This document shows, piece by piece, positions 35,786-45,709 of a stretch of 64,000 nt of DNA (position 1 is its first letter; each line of letters starts with the position of its first letter). The translations under genes were made by a program, and so were the position numbers. Origin of the DNA: Pseudanabaena sp. Chao 1811 (GTDB lineage: Bacteria; Cyanobacteriota; Cyanobacteriia; Pseudanabaenales; Pseudanabaenaceae); contig NZ_CP101416.1 of assembly GCF_027942295.1 (NCBI RefSeq), forward strand, positions 3,024,501 to 3,088,500, read 5' to 3'. The notes beneath the pieces are model-generated. The model did not search any database. It was not told where the DNA came from and saw nothing but the letters and a program-made list of their open reading frames with translations.

Positions 35786-38737
35786 ATGACATCTATAACA
35801 CCTCCTATTCAAGACTTTCTCGCCCTTGTACCAGAGCTACAAACGGTCGATCGCCTGACTTTAAAAGAATTAAGTGAACGAGTTCAGCCTTTACGCTATC
35901 GCATGGGACAAGTGATTTTGCGCCGAGAAACAATGCCAGCGCAGATCTTATTTTTGATGGAGGGACAAGCAAGGTTACTGGGACAAGTTCCTAAAACAAC
36001 ATCGCCGAATACTTTAGAGATTCTCAAGCCGAATGCGGTCATGGGTTGGGTAAGTTTAATTCGTAATGTACCTTGTGAAACGGTAATTGCTTCTGTAGAA
36101 AGTACTTGTTTAGCATTAGAAGCATCAGACTTTTGGCAATTTTGCGATCGCGATCCTGCTTTTAAAGCTGCTTTTACCAATAAAGTGGGCTTGATCGAAG
36201 TATTTGACCTCCTTGCCGCAGAAATGTCTCGGCGGGCGCAGATTCCTGCCAATTTAGCACAGCTAGCGCGTGAAGCATTACCAGAGGCATCGGTGATGAC
36301 CTTGGCAGCAGGTAAAATGCCATTGTCTAAACTTGATCGCGAGTGTGTATGGCTAGTTAGTGGTAGTGGTCATTTAGGTATACCTGTGGGTAGTCGCATT
36401 GAGTCGGTAAATGATAATGACTTCCTTGAAGTTCCACAGGATGGGAATGTTCGTTTAATCGGTTTGCGAGATAATTTTGCGATCAAAGTAGAAGTAGTGG
36501 AGGAAATGCCAGTACTAACCGCTCTAGATATTCCCTATGCTCCTGAATTACCGACGGTTGGAGAGAGGGCTGAGCCTAAAGGTACTGATTATCCATATTT
36601 TTATGGTCGAGGTCCCGTTGATGCTTCCCTTGCTTGCTTCCAAATGTTGGCGAGGTATTGGCAAATTCCTTTTTATCGCCATGTAGTCAAGCGTGCCATT
36701 GATAGTCAATTTGCCCGATCACCTAAATTATCATTACAGCTATGTGGGGCGATCGCGGAACTGATGGGCTTAAATGGACAGCTCCTATCGATCCCCGCTA
36801 GCTCGATCTCCCAAGTGCCAACACCTGCTTTATTACCTTGGCAAGATACCTTTGCGGTACTTTACAAGGCTAGCGATCGTGAACTGGTTTTAGGTATTCC
36901 TGAACAAGGGATCGTTACTAAAAAAACGGCTCAATTTGCCGATCTTTGGGGCGATTCAGGACAAATTTTATTAGTGCAACCAACCAAGGATACACCCCAA
37001 CAAAAGTTTGGTTTATCGTGGTTTTTACCATCCCTCAAGCGCTATCAGAATACTCTTATCACCGTATTAGTTGCCTCCTTCTTTGTGCAACTATTAGGGC
37101 TGGCAAACCCTTTGATCACACAGGTAATTATTGATAAGGTAATTATCCAAAATGCCCCTGCAACGCTGAATACTCTGGGTATTCTCCTTGTGACGATTTC
37201 TATATTTGAAGCAGTCATTAGTGCCTTACGAACCTATCTCTTTGTCAATACCACCAACCGTATCGATTTAACCCTTGGTTCCGAAACTATCGATCACCTA
37301 GTGCGATTACCTCTGCGCTATTTTGAAAAGCGATCGGTTGGGGAACTATCTAGCCGCATTGGTGAGCTAGAGAATATTCGCCAATTTCTTACAGGAACTG
37401 CCCTGACTGTCGTTTTGGATGCAGTTTTTTCCGTGATTTATATCGTTGTCATGATTTGCTATAGCTGGTTGTTGACCCTAGTAGCGCTAGGAACAGTTCC
37501 ATTATTCGCCTTGCTCACGTTTATTGTGTCGCCAATTATTCGGGGACAATTGCGAACTAAAGCAGAACGCAATGCCACTACACAATCCTATCTTGTGGAA
37601 GTCGTTTCAGGGATTCAAACAGTTAAGGCTCAAAGCATTGAGTTAAAGGCACGGTGGGAATGGCAACGTCGCTATGCTCGTTATGTTTCCGCAGGTTTTA
37701 AGAACGTTGTGACTTCCACCACTGCGGGATCAACCAGTCAATTTCTCAATCAATTGTCCAACTTACTGCTGCTCTGGGTCGGAGCCTACCTAGTACTTGC
37801 TAATAAATTAAGTCTTGGCGAGTTAATCGCTTTTCGGATTATTGCAGGCTATACAACAACACCACTATTGCGATTGATTCAGCTTTGGCAGAACTTCCAA
37901 GAGACTGCGCTCTCCCTTGAACGCCTGAGTGACATTATCAATCACCCTCAAGAGCAGGAAGAAGCAGGTCGTCGTAATATCCCGATGCCCGCGATTATGG
38001 GCGCAGTCAGATATGAGAATGTCCATTTTCGCTTTGTTCCAAATGGCAATCTCCAACTAAATAACGTCAGCTTAGAAGTTCCTGCGGGTAAGTTTGTTGG
38101 GGTTGTGGGGGCTAGTGGTGCGGGTAAGAGTACCCTCACGAAGCTCCTATCGCGGCTATACGAGCCAGAATCAGGACGTATTCTCGTTGATGATTATGAT
38201 GTTAGTAAAGTGGAACTTTATTCCCTGCGTCGTCAGATTGGCGTAGTTCTACAGGACACTTTGCTCTTTGATGGTACGGTTCAAGAAAATATTGCGCTGA
38301 CTAATCCTGATGCCACGCCCGAAGAAATTACGGAAGCAGCAAGGGTGGCTTGCGCCCATGAATTCATTATGCAGCTACCTCAAGGTTATGAATCACGGGT
38401 GGGTGAGCGTGGGGCAGCCCTCTCAGGGGGGCAAAGACAAAGGATTGCGATCGCTCGTACAGTATTGCAAAAGCCGCAATTACTAATCTTAGATGAGGCA
38501 ACTAGCGCTTTGGACTACAATACCGAGCGTCAAGTCTGTCTCAACCTTGCCGAAGAATTTCGCGGGCGTACCGTCTTTTTTATCACCCATCGCCTTGCAA
38601 CAATCCATAGCGCTGACCTAATTTTGGTAATGGATGCGGGACGAGTTGCGGAACAGGGAACCCATCCTGATTTGATGGCAAAACGGGAGAGATATTACAC
38701 GCTTTATCGCCAACAAGAGGCAGCAGGTGAATCATGA
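35786..38737 (+). CDS. HlyB-type ABC exporter with N-terminal CAP-like and C39-like domains
   Basis: A 983-residue inner-membrane ABC exporter. Residues 20-140 resemble a cyclic-nucleotide-binding beta-roll, but the phosphate cassette (MGWVSLIRNVPCETVIAS) lacks the usual Glu and Arg. Residues 268-405 form a C39-like domain in which the catalytic Cys is replaced by Ala280 (ASLAC in place of CGPAC), so it should bind but not cleave its substrate. Transmembrane helices occupy about 415-715. The nucleotide-binding domain has Walker A GASGAGKST near 773, LSGGQRQR near 879 and LLILDEATSALD near 900. It probably exports the large PPC/lipase protein together with HlyD. The TolC-type partner is not in the window. 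Confidence 0.92.
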   Translation: MTSITPPIQDFLALVPELQTVDRLTLKELSERVQPLRYRMGQVILRRETMPAQILFLMEGQARLLGQVPKTTSPNTLEILKPNAVMGWVSLIRNVPCETVIASVESTCLALEASDFWQFCDRDPAFKAAFTNKVGLIEVFDLLAAEMSRRAQIPANLAQLAREALPEASVMTLAAGKMPLSKLDRECVWLVSGSGHLGIPVGSRIESVNDNDFLEVPQDGNVRLIGLRDNFAIKVEVVEEMPVLTALDIPYAPELPTVGERAEPKGTDYPYFYGRGPVDASLACFQMLARYWQIPFYRHVVKRAIDSQFARSPKLSLQLCGAIAELMGLNGQLLSIPASSISQVPTPALLPWQDTFAVLYKASDRELVLGIPEQGIVTKKTAQFADLWGDSGQILLVQPTKDTPQQKFGLSWFLPSLKRYQNTLITVLVASFFVQLLGLANPLITQVIIDKVIIQNAPATLNTLGILLVTISIFEAVISALRTYLFVNTTNRIDLTLGSETIDHLVRLPLRYFEKRSVGELSSRIGELENIRQFLTGTALTVVLDAVFSVIYIVVMICYSWLLTLVALGTVPLFALLTFIVSPIIRGQLRTKAERNATTQSYLVEVVSGIQTVKAQSIELKARWEWQRRYARYVSAGFKNVVTSTTAGSTSQFLNQLSNLLLLWVGAYLVLANKLSLGELIAFRIIAGYTTTPLLRLIQLWQNFQETALSLERLSDIINHPQEQEEAGRRNIPMPAIMGAVRYENVHFRFVPNGNLQLNNVSLEVPAGKFVGVVGASGAGKSTLTKLLSRLYEPESGRILVDDYDVSKVELYSLRRQIGVVLQDTLLFDGTVQENIALTNPDATPEEITEAARVACAHEFIMQLPQGYESRVGERGAALSGGQRQRIAIARTVLQKPQLLILDEATSALDYNTERQVCLNLAEEFRGRTVFFITHRLATIHSADLILVMDAGRVAEQGTHPDLMAKRERYYTLYRQQEAAGES

Positions 38738-38822
38738 TTGATAAGTTACTGATAGAAAGCGAACACCACAAAGCACCATAAGAATTCTTAAATAGGTTTT
38801 AGTAGATACAGGTGAAGTGATT

Positions 38823-40376
38823 ATGACTGATGTAAATGTGAAAGCTGTAAATAACGGTTCGAGTCCAGAAGCCAATCGTCTCCAATCTGACGGATCTAAT
38901 GAAGACAACGAGGGCAAGGCTTCTGAGACTAAAGCTCAGGCTTTTGATCAGCCCCTAGTCCTACGTCAATCACCAAAATGGACTCAGGCAATTTTATGGA
39001 CTCTGCTAGGTTCTGTTACCTTTGGACTAATTTGGGCTTCGATCGCGAAAATCGAAGAGTCAGTACCAGCCCAAGGCAAGTTAGAACCACAGGGGACGGT
39101 CAAAGAAGTCAAAGCGCCTGCCAGTGGTGTACTTAAGGAAATTTTGGTTAAGGATGGCGAACGGGTCGTTGAGGGGCAAGTCCTATTACGCATTGATGCC
39201 ACTGCGGCAAAAGCTCAGCTTGAATCCTTGCAGAAACTGCGCCAGAACCTCCAAGAAGAAAATCAGTTTTATCGATCTGTTCTCAATGGCGATCGCGCAC
39301 CAATTACCACTAAAAAAGCTGTAGCTGTCCCTGCCGAACTATTAGCATTAGCCCGTAACCGTGAGGCGCTTGTTTCGGAATCACAACTCTATCGAATGCA
39401 GCTTAATGGTGGTGGAGCCGATCTTTCGGGCGATCAGAGGGATCGACTCAGAGCGAATCAATCGGAACTAAGTTCGCGATCGCAAGCGGCGGAGGCGAGT
39501 ATCTTACAAACGATTGAACAGCTTAACCAAACTCAAACGAAACGGCTTGGTCGGCAAGAATCTCTAGCGATCAATAAAAGGATTCTTGATGGCATTAAAA
39601 GCGCCTTTGATGAGGGGGCAATCGCACGGATTCAGTATCTCAAACAACAGGAAGAAGTTAAGAATACTGAGTCAGAAATCCGTCAACTGCAACAGGAAGA
39701 AATGCGTCTTAGGGCAGCGATCGCAGAAGGGCGATCGCGACTTAATAACACCTTTGACACTACTCGCAAAGAATTGACAGTGCAAATTGCTGACAATACC
39801 AAACGAATTGCCGAAATCGATAGTCAGCTTACTAAGGCCTTAGTCGATAACAGCAAACGTCTTGCCGAAGTTGAGGGGCAGATCAGCCAAGCGGCTGTCA
39901 CCCTAAAATATCAAGAGTTACGCGCTCCTGTTTCAGGCACGGTTTTTGAGCTAAAAGCAGGGCTAGGCTATGTGGCGAATACTAACGCTTCTGAAAGTGT
40001 TCTTAAAATAGTTCCCGACGATCAATTGGTTGCCAAAATATTTATCACTAACCAAGATATAGGCTTTGTTAGAGAAGGAATGCCCGTTGATGTGCGGTTA
40101 GATTCTTTCCCTTTTAGCGAATTTGGTGATATTAAAGGCAAACTCGTTTGGATTGGTTCCGATGCGCTTCCTCCCGATCAAGCTAATCCGACCTATCGAT
40201 TTCCTGCCAAAGTTCAGATTGAGAAACAAGCCATCAAAATCAATGAGAATAGGAAAATTAATTTGCAGTCGGGGATGTCTTTAACTGCCAATATTAAAAT
40301 CCGCGATCGCACGGTTATTAGTCTCTTTACTGATTTCTTCTTCAAGAATACCGAAAGCCTAAAATATGTCCGCTAA
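38823..40376 (+). CDS. HlyD-family membrane fusion protein
   Basis: A periplasmic adaptor of about 517 residues. After a charged cytoplasmic tail, one membrane helix (WTQAILWTLLGSVTFGLIWAS) leads to the lipoyl/barrel-sandwich half-motif GTVKEVKAPASGVLKEILVKDGE (read in two parts). A long coiled coil spans about residues 135-345 (LESLQKLRQNLQEENQFYR, IRQLQQEEMRLRAAIAEGRS). The second lipoyl half (ELRAPVSGTVFEL) and the beta-barrel VPDDQLVAKIFITNQDIGFV follow. An in-frame GTG at 38817 precedes the preferred ATG at 38823 by two codons. It lies 80 bp after the exporter gene and forms the inner-membrane complex with it. A terminator follows. Confidence 0.93.
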   Translation: MTDVNVKAVNNGSSPEANRLQSDGSNEDNEGKASETKAQAFDQPLVLRQSPKWTQAILWTLLGSVTFGLIWASIAKIEESVPAQGKLEPQGTVKEVKAPASGVLKEILVKDGERVVEGQVLLRIDATAAKAQLESLQKLRQNLQEENQFYRSVLNGDRAPITTKKAVAVPAELLALARNREALVSESQLYRMQLNGGGADLSGDQRDRLRANQSELSSRSQAAEASILQTIEQLNQTQTKRLGRQESLAINKRILDGIKSAFDEGAIARIQYLKQQEEVKNTESEIRQLQQEEMRLRAAIAEGRSRLNNTFDTTRKELTVQIADNTKRIAEIDSQLTKALVDNSKRLAEVEGQISQAAVTLKYQELRAPVSGTVFELKAGLGYVANTNASESVLKIVPDDQLVAKIFITNQDIGFVREGMPVDVRLDSFPFSEFGDIKGKLVWIGSDALPPDQANPTYRFPAKVQIEKQAIKINENRKINLQSGMSLTANIKIRDRTVISLFTDFFFKNTESLKYVR

Positions 40377-40377
40377 A

Positions 40378-40406
40378 AGAAAAGAGTTGCCTTGCAACTC
40401 TTTTCT
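40378..40406 (+). terminator. Terminator after HlyD
   Basis: AGAAAAGAGTTGC faces GCAACTCTTTTCT with a CTT loop. It closes the exporter operon. Confidence 0.8.
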
Positions 40407-40430
40407 ATGCGGTGCATAGCCTCAATATTA

Positions 40431-40541
40431 AAGTGAGTTCGATAATGCCATTTGCGCGGCGCGGCGCGCCGCGCAAATGACGGAAAATGGTAAAAATCGC
40501 TTAGCGATTTTTACCATTTTCCGCTTTCGTCGAACTGGCGT
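40431..40541 (+). mobile_element. Family A double-hairpin MITE, copy 3 (111 bp)
   Basis: Starts AAGTGAGTTCG (one change from the consensus ACGTGAG) and ends CGAACTGGCGT. It contains both internal hairpins, the first with GCGCGGCGCGGCGCGCC at its core. Flanked by the perfect 7-bp duplication AATATTA (40424-40430 and 40542-40548). The right duplication contains the stop codon of the SOUL gene (TAA, read on the minus strand at 40546-40548). Confidence 0.9.
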
Positions 40542-40545
40542 AATA

Positions 40546-41067
40546 TTAAATAGAACGAATGGGGATTTGGACTTCGCGCCGCTTGAGGGGGGCTGGTGTA
40601 TAGGGAGAATCATAGAGAAATTCCCTTGGTTCCCCTGCGATCGCATATTCAGGATGCTTGGCTAGCCATTCCTTTAACTTGGCGATATGTCCTTGATAGC
40701 TCTCATAGCCATAGGCTCCCTGCAATCCCAAACTCACAACTAACATCAGTGGATGATCTTCCACTTGAATATCTGATGATATTTGCTGAGGACTAATGCC
40801 ATTATTGTTGTACAAGAAAGACACCTTCGCTTTACCCCTTTGCACTGGCTGATCGATAGTCTCACTGGGATAACGAGCTTCCACAGGTGTTGTCATCGCA
40901 ATATTGTTACTACTGATATGCCGAAATAGTGGATTGAAAGCATAACCAGTTGCTTCACTCAAATTGCCCTCATAGGTATATGTCCCTGAGCGATAGGCAG
41001 GATATTGCTTTACTTCGATGATGCCGTGAGGTGTGGGTGCGGGAAAGCCGACGGGGAGAGAAGACAT
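40546..41067 (-). CDS. SOUL family heme-binding protein
   Basis: A 173-residue cytoplasmic protein of the SOUL/HBP family: EVKQYPAYRSGTYTYEG, FNPLFRHISSNNIAMTTPVEARY, VSFLYNNNGI, and a C-terminal KLKEWLAKHPEYAIAGEPREF-type segment followed by YDSPYTPAPLKRREVQIPI. Family members bind heme or tetrapyrroles; the physiological role in cyanobacteria is not settled. Its start is 1 bp after the dnaA stop codon, so it is probably co-transcribed behind dnaA. A mobile element sits directly after its stop codon. Confidence 0.9.
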   Translation of the reverse strand: MSSLPVGFPAPTPHGIIEVKQYPAYRSGTYTYEGNLSEATGYAFNPLFRHISSNNIAMTTPVEARYPSETIDQPVQRGKAKVSFLYNNNGISPQQISSDIQVEDHPLMLVVSLGLQGAYGYESYQGHIAKLKEWLAKHPEYAIAGEPREFLYDSPYTPAPLKRREVQIPIRSI

Positions 41068-41068
41068 A

Positions 41069-42532
41069 TTAATTTTTAGATTGGGCTATGAAGTAAATGC
41101 GATCGCTTAACTGTCTTAATAGCTGAGCAATATCGCCATCGGTAGATTGTAGTTGGGCGACCTTTTCGCAGCTATACATCACCGTTGTATGGTCTTTACC
41201 ACCAACGGCTTCACCGATTTTGGGAAGACTGAGATTGGTATGTTGGCGCATTAAGTACATTACATATTGACGCGCTTGGCTGATTTCACGGCGACGGGAA
41301 TTGCCTAAGAGATCGGCTAAATCGATATTTAGCATTTCCGTCACCACACTCAAAACCATCTCGGCGGAGACTTCCACAGGTTCCTTGGGAGGATTGAGAA
41401 CGGGTGCGACATTTTCTACCGTCATTGGTAAGCCTGAAATGGAAATATAGGCAACGGTTCGCACTAAGGCTCCCTCCAATTCACGAATGTTGGAGGTATA
41501 GCTAGCTGCAATGTAATGCAGTACATCAGCAGGAATTTTAAGATTGTCGTATTCGGCTTTTTTCTGCAAAATTGCCATACGGGTTTCTAAATCAGGAACC
41601 TGAATGTCGGCAATTAATCCCATCGAGAAGCGCGAACATAGGCGCTCTTGTAAACGGGGTATTTGAGCAGGTGGGCGATCGCTTGCCAGCACAATTTGTT
41701 TACCCGCTTCATAGAGAGTGTTAAAAGTATGGAAAAACTCCTCTTGGGTATATTCCTTGCCCTCAATGAATTGAATATCATCGACGATCAGCATATCGAT
41801 CTCGCGGTATAACTCCCGAAATCTCTGCATACTATCCTTGCGAATCGCGGCAATCAGATCATTAGTGAATTGCTCTGTGGACACATAGGCAATCCTTGCC
41901 CTCGGTTCGATTTCCAGATGGTAATGGGCGATCGCTTGCATGAGATGAGTTTTACCTAAGCCCACACCGCCGCAGAGAAATAAGGGATTAAATTCGCGTC
42001 CGGGGGACTCAGATACAGCTAAGGCGGCGGCATGAGCCATGCGATTGGTAGAACCAACCACAAAGCGATTGAAATTGTACTTAGGATTGAGATTATTATG
42101 GCGTGGCGAGCTATGGCTACTCTCAATCTGCGGATCGCTTTGTACCTTGGTAGTAGGAATTGATGCTGCCATCGCCTGCACGGTTTCGGTAGCGATCGCC
42201 GTTTCCAAGAGGCTCTCTTGATTGCCTTCCCCCTCGGTTACCTCATCATCGGGCTGACCACTGGGGGGCGCACCACTGGGATCGGCGACAATATAGACCT
42301 CGACGGGATAGCCTAAAATTTCGGTGACAGCATCGGTAATGTTTTGAAAATAATATTTATGCAACCAATTTTTAGCAAAAAGTGATGGCGTGCGAATCGT
42401 CAAGCGATCAGATGTCAGCTCATCAGCCACAACAGTCTTGATCCATCCTTCATATGTAGGGCGGCTAAGTTGGCTTTCAAGAAGTTCAAGGACTTGATTC
42501 CAGAGTGTTTCTAAGGAAATATCAACAGACAT
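41069..42532 (-). CDS. dnaA: Chromosomal replication initiator protein DnaA
   Basis: AAA+ initiator that unwinds the replication origin. The 487-residue protein has domain I ([19 protein letters not shown]) and a long variable domain II of about 80 residues. The AAA+ domain has Walker [15 protein letters not shown], Walker [15 protein letters not shown] and the [13 protein letters not shown] arginine-finger region. Domain IV contains the DNA-binding signature [20 protein letters not shown]. The 76-bp region upstream, shared with divergent pdxA, shows no DnaA-box cluster, so the origin is probably elsewhere. In several cyanobacteria DnaA is dispensable, which is family knowledge only. Confidence 0.97.
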   Translation of the reverse strand: MSVDISLETLWNQVLELLESQLSRPTYEGWIKTVVADELTSDRLTIRTPSLFAKNWLHKYYFQNITDAVTEILGYPVEVYIVADPSGAPPSGQPDDEVTEGEGNQESLLETAIATETVQAMAASIPTTKVQSDPQIESSHSSPRHNNLNPKYNFNRFVVGSTNRMAHAAALAVSESPGREFNPLFLCGGVGLGKTHLMQAIAHYHLEIEPRARIAYVSTEQFTNDLIAAIRKDSMQRFRELYREIDMLIVDDIQFIEGKEYTQEEFFHTFNTLYEAGKQIVLASDRPPAQIPRLQERLCSRFSMGLIADIQVPDLETRMAILQKKAEYDNLKIPADVLHYIAASYTSNIRELEGALVRTVAYISISGLPMTVENVAPVLNPPKEPVEVSAEMVLSVVTEMLNIDLADLLGNSRRREISQARQYVMYLMRQHTNLSLPKIGEAVGGKDHTTVMYSCEKVAQLQSTDGDIAQLLRQLSDRIYFIAQSKN

Positions 42533-42608
42533 TGTTGGTGGTGGTCAAGAGGGCTAACAGCGAATTACGATCTTATCGTGTGTACTAAATTTTTGGAGAA
42601 TTACTTAA

Positions 42609-43679
42609 GTGAACATTCTGCGGCATTCATCTTGGAAATCTAAACCCCGAATAGCTCTCACTATAGGTGATCCCGCAGGAATTGGAACGGAAATCATTCT
42701 AAAATCTCTTGCCGATCACAATTTACTTGCCCTAGATGCTGAGTTCACAGTGTTTGGCGATTGCCGATATCTGTTGGAAACCTATAAATTATTAAAAAAC
42801 TTAAAAGATCATCATAGGGCGATCGCCGATCCCAATCATTTAGAGATTATGGATATTTGCACCGATGGCGAAATTTCTCTAGGTGTTGGCAATCGTGAAA
42901 GTGGGGCAGCAAGTTTTGCTTATCTTGATGCCGCGATCGCCCAAACTCTGCTGGGAAAATTCGATGCGATCGTCACCGCACCAATTGCCAAATCAGCATG
43001 GAAGCAAGCAGGACATGACTATGCGGGGCAAACTGAGTTATTGGCTGAACGTAGTCACATCGATGATTTTGGGATGCTATTTGTTGGCAAATCACCCCAT
43101 ACGGACTGGGTATTGCGAGCGCTATTAGCAACGGTACATATCCCTTTGGGCGAAGTGACCAAACAGCTTACACCTGAACTGATCGAGCAGAAATTAGAAT
43201 TATTGCGCCGATCGCTATTACAGGACTTTGGGATCACCCATCCGCGCATTGCGATCGCGGGGATCAATCCCCATAGCGGCGAGCAGGGACAATTGGGGAT
43301 CGAGGAACGCGACTGGCTGCAACCATTAATTGATCGCTATCGCCAACAGCACCCCAACGTCCAAATTACTAATCCGATCCCGCCCGACACCATGTGGGTT
43401 AACCCTGTCAAAGCTTGGCGCGATCGCGATCGGGTCGGACTTGGCTACGATGCCTATCTTGCTATGTATCACGACCAAGGTTTAATTCCTGTCAAACTTT
43501 TAGCCTTTGATCGGGCAGTGAATACCACGATTGGTTTACCCTTTGTGCGGACATCTCCCGATCATGGTACTGCCTTTGATATAGCAGGTAAGGGAATCGC
43601 CGATCCTGCGAGTACGATTGAAGCGATCGCTTTAGCGATCGAACTAGCCCAAATAAGGCAAAAAAATGCAAAAAAATAA
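42609..43679 (+). CDS. pdxA: 4-hydroxythreonine-4-phosphate dehydrogenase
   Basis: NAD-dependent enzyme of the DXP-dependent pyridoxal phosphate pathway. The 356-residue protein has the N-terminal [46 protein letters not shown] (read in two parts, with a metal-ligand His), [14 protein letters not shown] and the C-terminal [14 protein letters not shown] and [16 protein letters not shown]. The start is a GTG at 42609, supported by GGAGAA 7 nt upstream and by register with the family. Divergent from dnaA; followed by a strong terminator. Confidence 0.94.
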   Translation: MNILRHSSWKSKPRIALTIGDPAGIGTEIILKSLADHNLLALDAEFTVFGDCRYLLETYKLLKNLKDHHRAIADPNHLEIMDICTDGEISLGVGNRESGAASFAYLDAAIAQTLLGKFDAIVTAPIAKSAWKQAGHDYAGQTELLAERSHIDDFGMLFVGKSPHTDWVLRALLATVHIPLGEVTKQLTPELIEQKLELLRRSLLQDFGITHPRIAIAGINPHSGEQGQLGIEERDWLQPLIDRYRQQHPNVQITNPIPPDTMWVNPVKAWRDRDRVGLGYDAYLAMYHDQGLIPVKLLAFDRAVNTTIGLPFVRTSPDHGTAFDIAGKGIADPASTIEAIALAIELAQIRQKNAKK

Positions 43680-43704
43680 ACAAGGGGCTTCAGCCCCTTG
43701 TTTT
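43678..43704. terminator. Terminator between pdxA and rplI
   Basis: AAACAAGGGGC faces GCCCCTTGTTTT with a TTCA loop. Two convergent genes share it. A short GGCGGCGC/GCGCCGC family B core follows at 43715-43735. Confidence 0.85.
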
Positions 43705-43746
43705 ATTAAATAAGGCGGCGCAAAGCGCCGCATCTTTGCAACTAAA

Positions 43747-44208
43747 TTATTCAGGAACGACTTGAACTTTGATCGTTGCAGTAACTTCAGCATGAAGCTT
43801 GATCGACACATCGTAAGTACCTGTTTGATTAATTTCAGGAATTGTAATGTCGCGGTGATCGATTTCTAACATCGACTTAGCGGTGATCAATTGAGCAACT
43901 TCGCGATCGGTTACAGTACCGAAAATTGCATTACCTTCGCCAACTTTTTTCTTAATAATAAAGCCGCCAATGGTTGCGAGAGCGGTCTTACGGCTTTCAG
44001 CTTCCTGACGAATAGCGATTAAACGTTGACGCTCAACTTCTTTGCGTCTTTCAACTTCTTTAACAACACCTGCGGTTGCACGAATAGCTAAACCTTGAGG
44101 TATGAGGAAATTTTGAGCATAACCAGGCTTTACAGCTACTAAATCGCCAAGTTTACCTAATTTTGTAACATTTTTGGTCAGCATGACCTGCAAATTACTC
44201 TTTGCCAT
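43747..44208 (-). CDS. rplI: 50S ribosomal protein L9
   Basis: Binds 23S rRNA at the base of the L1 stalk. The 153-residue protein starts at 44208 with MAKSNLQVMLTKNVTKLGK, has the family signature GDLVAVKPGYAQNFLIPQGLA in its N-terminal domain, the long connecting helix (VVKEVERRKEVERQRLI) and the C-terminal domain (GNAIFGTVTDREVAQLI, VSIKLHAEVTATIKVQVV). Complete and typical. Confidence 0.96.
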   Translation of the reverse strand: MAKSNLQVMLTKNVTKLGKLGDLVAVKPGYAQNFLIPQGLAIRATAGVVKEVERRKEVERQRLIAIRQEAESRKTALATIGGFIIKKKVGEGNAIFGTVTDREVAQLITAKSMLEIDHRDITIPEINQTGTYDVSIKLHAEVTATIKVQVVPE

Positions 44209-44421
44209 GTGCTTTTGACTCTTACTCGTTTAAAGATAGATTTACATCTATGGGGGGTGTGCCTTAGGTACAATCCCTCATAGATAATAATGAGAATTGC
44301 GGCTAACTATGGTCAAACAACAATGTTAGACCTAATATAGATACATTAGGATTTACGGTTTTAACCAGACTTCCTAGTATAGCGAAAAAACTGGCTTTGT
44401 AGACTCTACAAAAAATTTACG

Positions 44422-45558
44422 ATGCAGCGATGGCAGTTACTTAAAATCTCTAGGCACTTTTGTAGACATTATGTGCCTCTTCTGGTCTTATTTCTAACAG
44501 CCACAACGCTGCCTAGTTGTACGATCAGTCAGCCCGCTAAGCCCTTTAGCTCTGAAGCTTTACCGACCGAAGCGATCGCCGAAATTAGCGAAATTCGCAG
44601 CTATCCAGTAAGGGTTAAGTATATTAACTCTACATCCGCAAGACCTGCAACTGTTGGTGTACCGCTCAAAGTCAACGAAAGTGTCAGCACCGAAGACTCC
44701 TCAACCGCACAAGTAACTTTAAAAAGTGGAGCCATTATTCGCATTGGTGGGAGTGCTAACCTCACCATCAAACCGCAAAACCAAGTGGAGTTTGATTCAG
44801 GACGTTTGGTAGCATGGGCTGCCAAAGATAGCAAAGCTCCTGCCCAAATCAAAACCTCCTTTGGCGAAATTTCTAGCAATGATGGAACTCTATATCTAGA
44901 AATCCCCGCTAAGGCTGCGGAAGATCGTCGTCTTATTGCCCTCGATGGCACTGTGACAGTCTTACTAAAAAGTACATCGGAAATAGTAACCATTGGCAAA
45001 GGAGAGGAAATTAGAATCAAAGCCGATGGTAAGGCAACTACCCCCAAACGTATTGATAAGGAAGGTATTGATAAGCGGATTGCTAATAATGCTCTGATTT
45101 TTGGATTTAGCACTCAGCTTGCTAGTCTGCCCCAAATCACCTCCGAATTTGGCGTTACGGCAACGGTCAAAGAAGCAAGCACAATCCAATTCCGACGATC
45201 TGACTTACCAAATAAGCCTAGTGAGCCTAAGTCCAAGCCTACTTACACTTCGGGTACAGCTAATAGCGATCGCCGAGAAGAGACTTATGATCGCAGACGT
45301 GAAGACTCTACAGCAACGAAACCAGCAGAACCTGCAACCACTGCTAAACCCAATAATGATCCAACACCGACGACAACTACTGCACCTGCGTCACCGACTC
45401 CTAGCAATCCCCAACCGACCCCAATCACAACTAATCCTTCGCCCAAACCTGTAGAACCTGCGCCACAACCTGCACCTCTAGAGCCACCACCACAGCCCGT
45501 GCAGCCTGAAATTCCTGCCCCTGAGCCACCACCTGTTGCTCCCAAACCTAAGAATTAG
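44422..45558 (+). CDS. FecR-domain lipoprotein with proline-rich C-terminus
   Basis: A 378-residue exported protein. Its N-terminal hydrophobic stretch (PLLVLFLTATTLPSC) ends in a lipobox-like LPSC, so it is probably a lipoprotein. Residues 55-230 form a FecR-type beta domain (VGVPLKVNESVSTEDSSTAQVTL in parts, GGSANLTIKPQNQVEFDSGRLV, IKTSFGEISSNDGTLYLEIP). The last 120 residues are low-complexity Pro/Thr/Ala/Glu-rich, suited to spanning the cell wall. Free-standing FecR-domain proteins are common in cyanobacteria and usually not linked to iron sensing. The next gene encodes a secreted propeller protein on the same strand, with a terminator in between. Confidence 0.83.
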   Translation: MQRWQLLKISRHFCRHYVPLLVLFLTATTLPSCTISQPAKPFSSEALPTEAIAEISEIRSYPVRVKYINSTSARPATVGVPLKVNESVSTEDSSTAQVTLKSGAIIRIGGSANLTIKPQNQVEFDSGRLVAWAAKDSKAPAQIKTSFGEISSNDGTLYLEIPAKAAEDRRLIALDGTVTVLLKSTSEIVTIGKGEEIRIKADGKATTPKRIDKEGIDKRIANNALIFGFSTQLASLPQITSEFGVTATVKEASTIQFRRSDLPNKPSEPKSKPTYTSGTANSDRREETYDRRREDSTATKPAEPATTAKPNNDPTPTTTTAPASPTPSNPQPTPITTNPSPKPVEPAPQPAPLEPPPQPVQPEIPAPEPPPVAPKPKN

Positions 45559-45589
45559 AAAAGGGGCGCAATGCGCCCCTTTTCTAATT
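45553..45589 (+). terminator. Terminator after the FecR lipoprotein gene
   Basis: AATTAGAAAAGGGGCGC faces GCGCCCCTTTTCTAATT, perfect arms with an AAT loop. It overlaps the stop codon and ends in a T tract. Confidence 0.88.
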
Positions 45590-45709
45590 TGTGGGGCAAC
45601 CAACATAAAATGATTATTTCTTGTAATTTCTAGTAATTTTGATGTAGCGATCGCAATCTCTTGTGTTACCATCTGACGCTTAAAAGAGTTTAAACAGCGT
45701 CTAGAGATA

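Noticed and set aside
38850-38875. tRNA-like GGTTCGAGTCC motif
   Set aside because: It lies in the coding start of the HlyD gene, and no acceptor stem or anticodon arm can be drawn around it.
42533-42608. Replication origin next to dnaA
   Set aside because: Only 76 bp separate dnaA and pdxA, and no TTATCCACA-like DnaA boxes or AT-rich unwinding region were seen.
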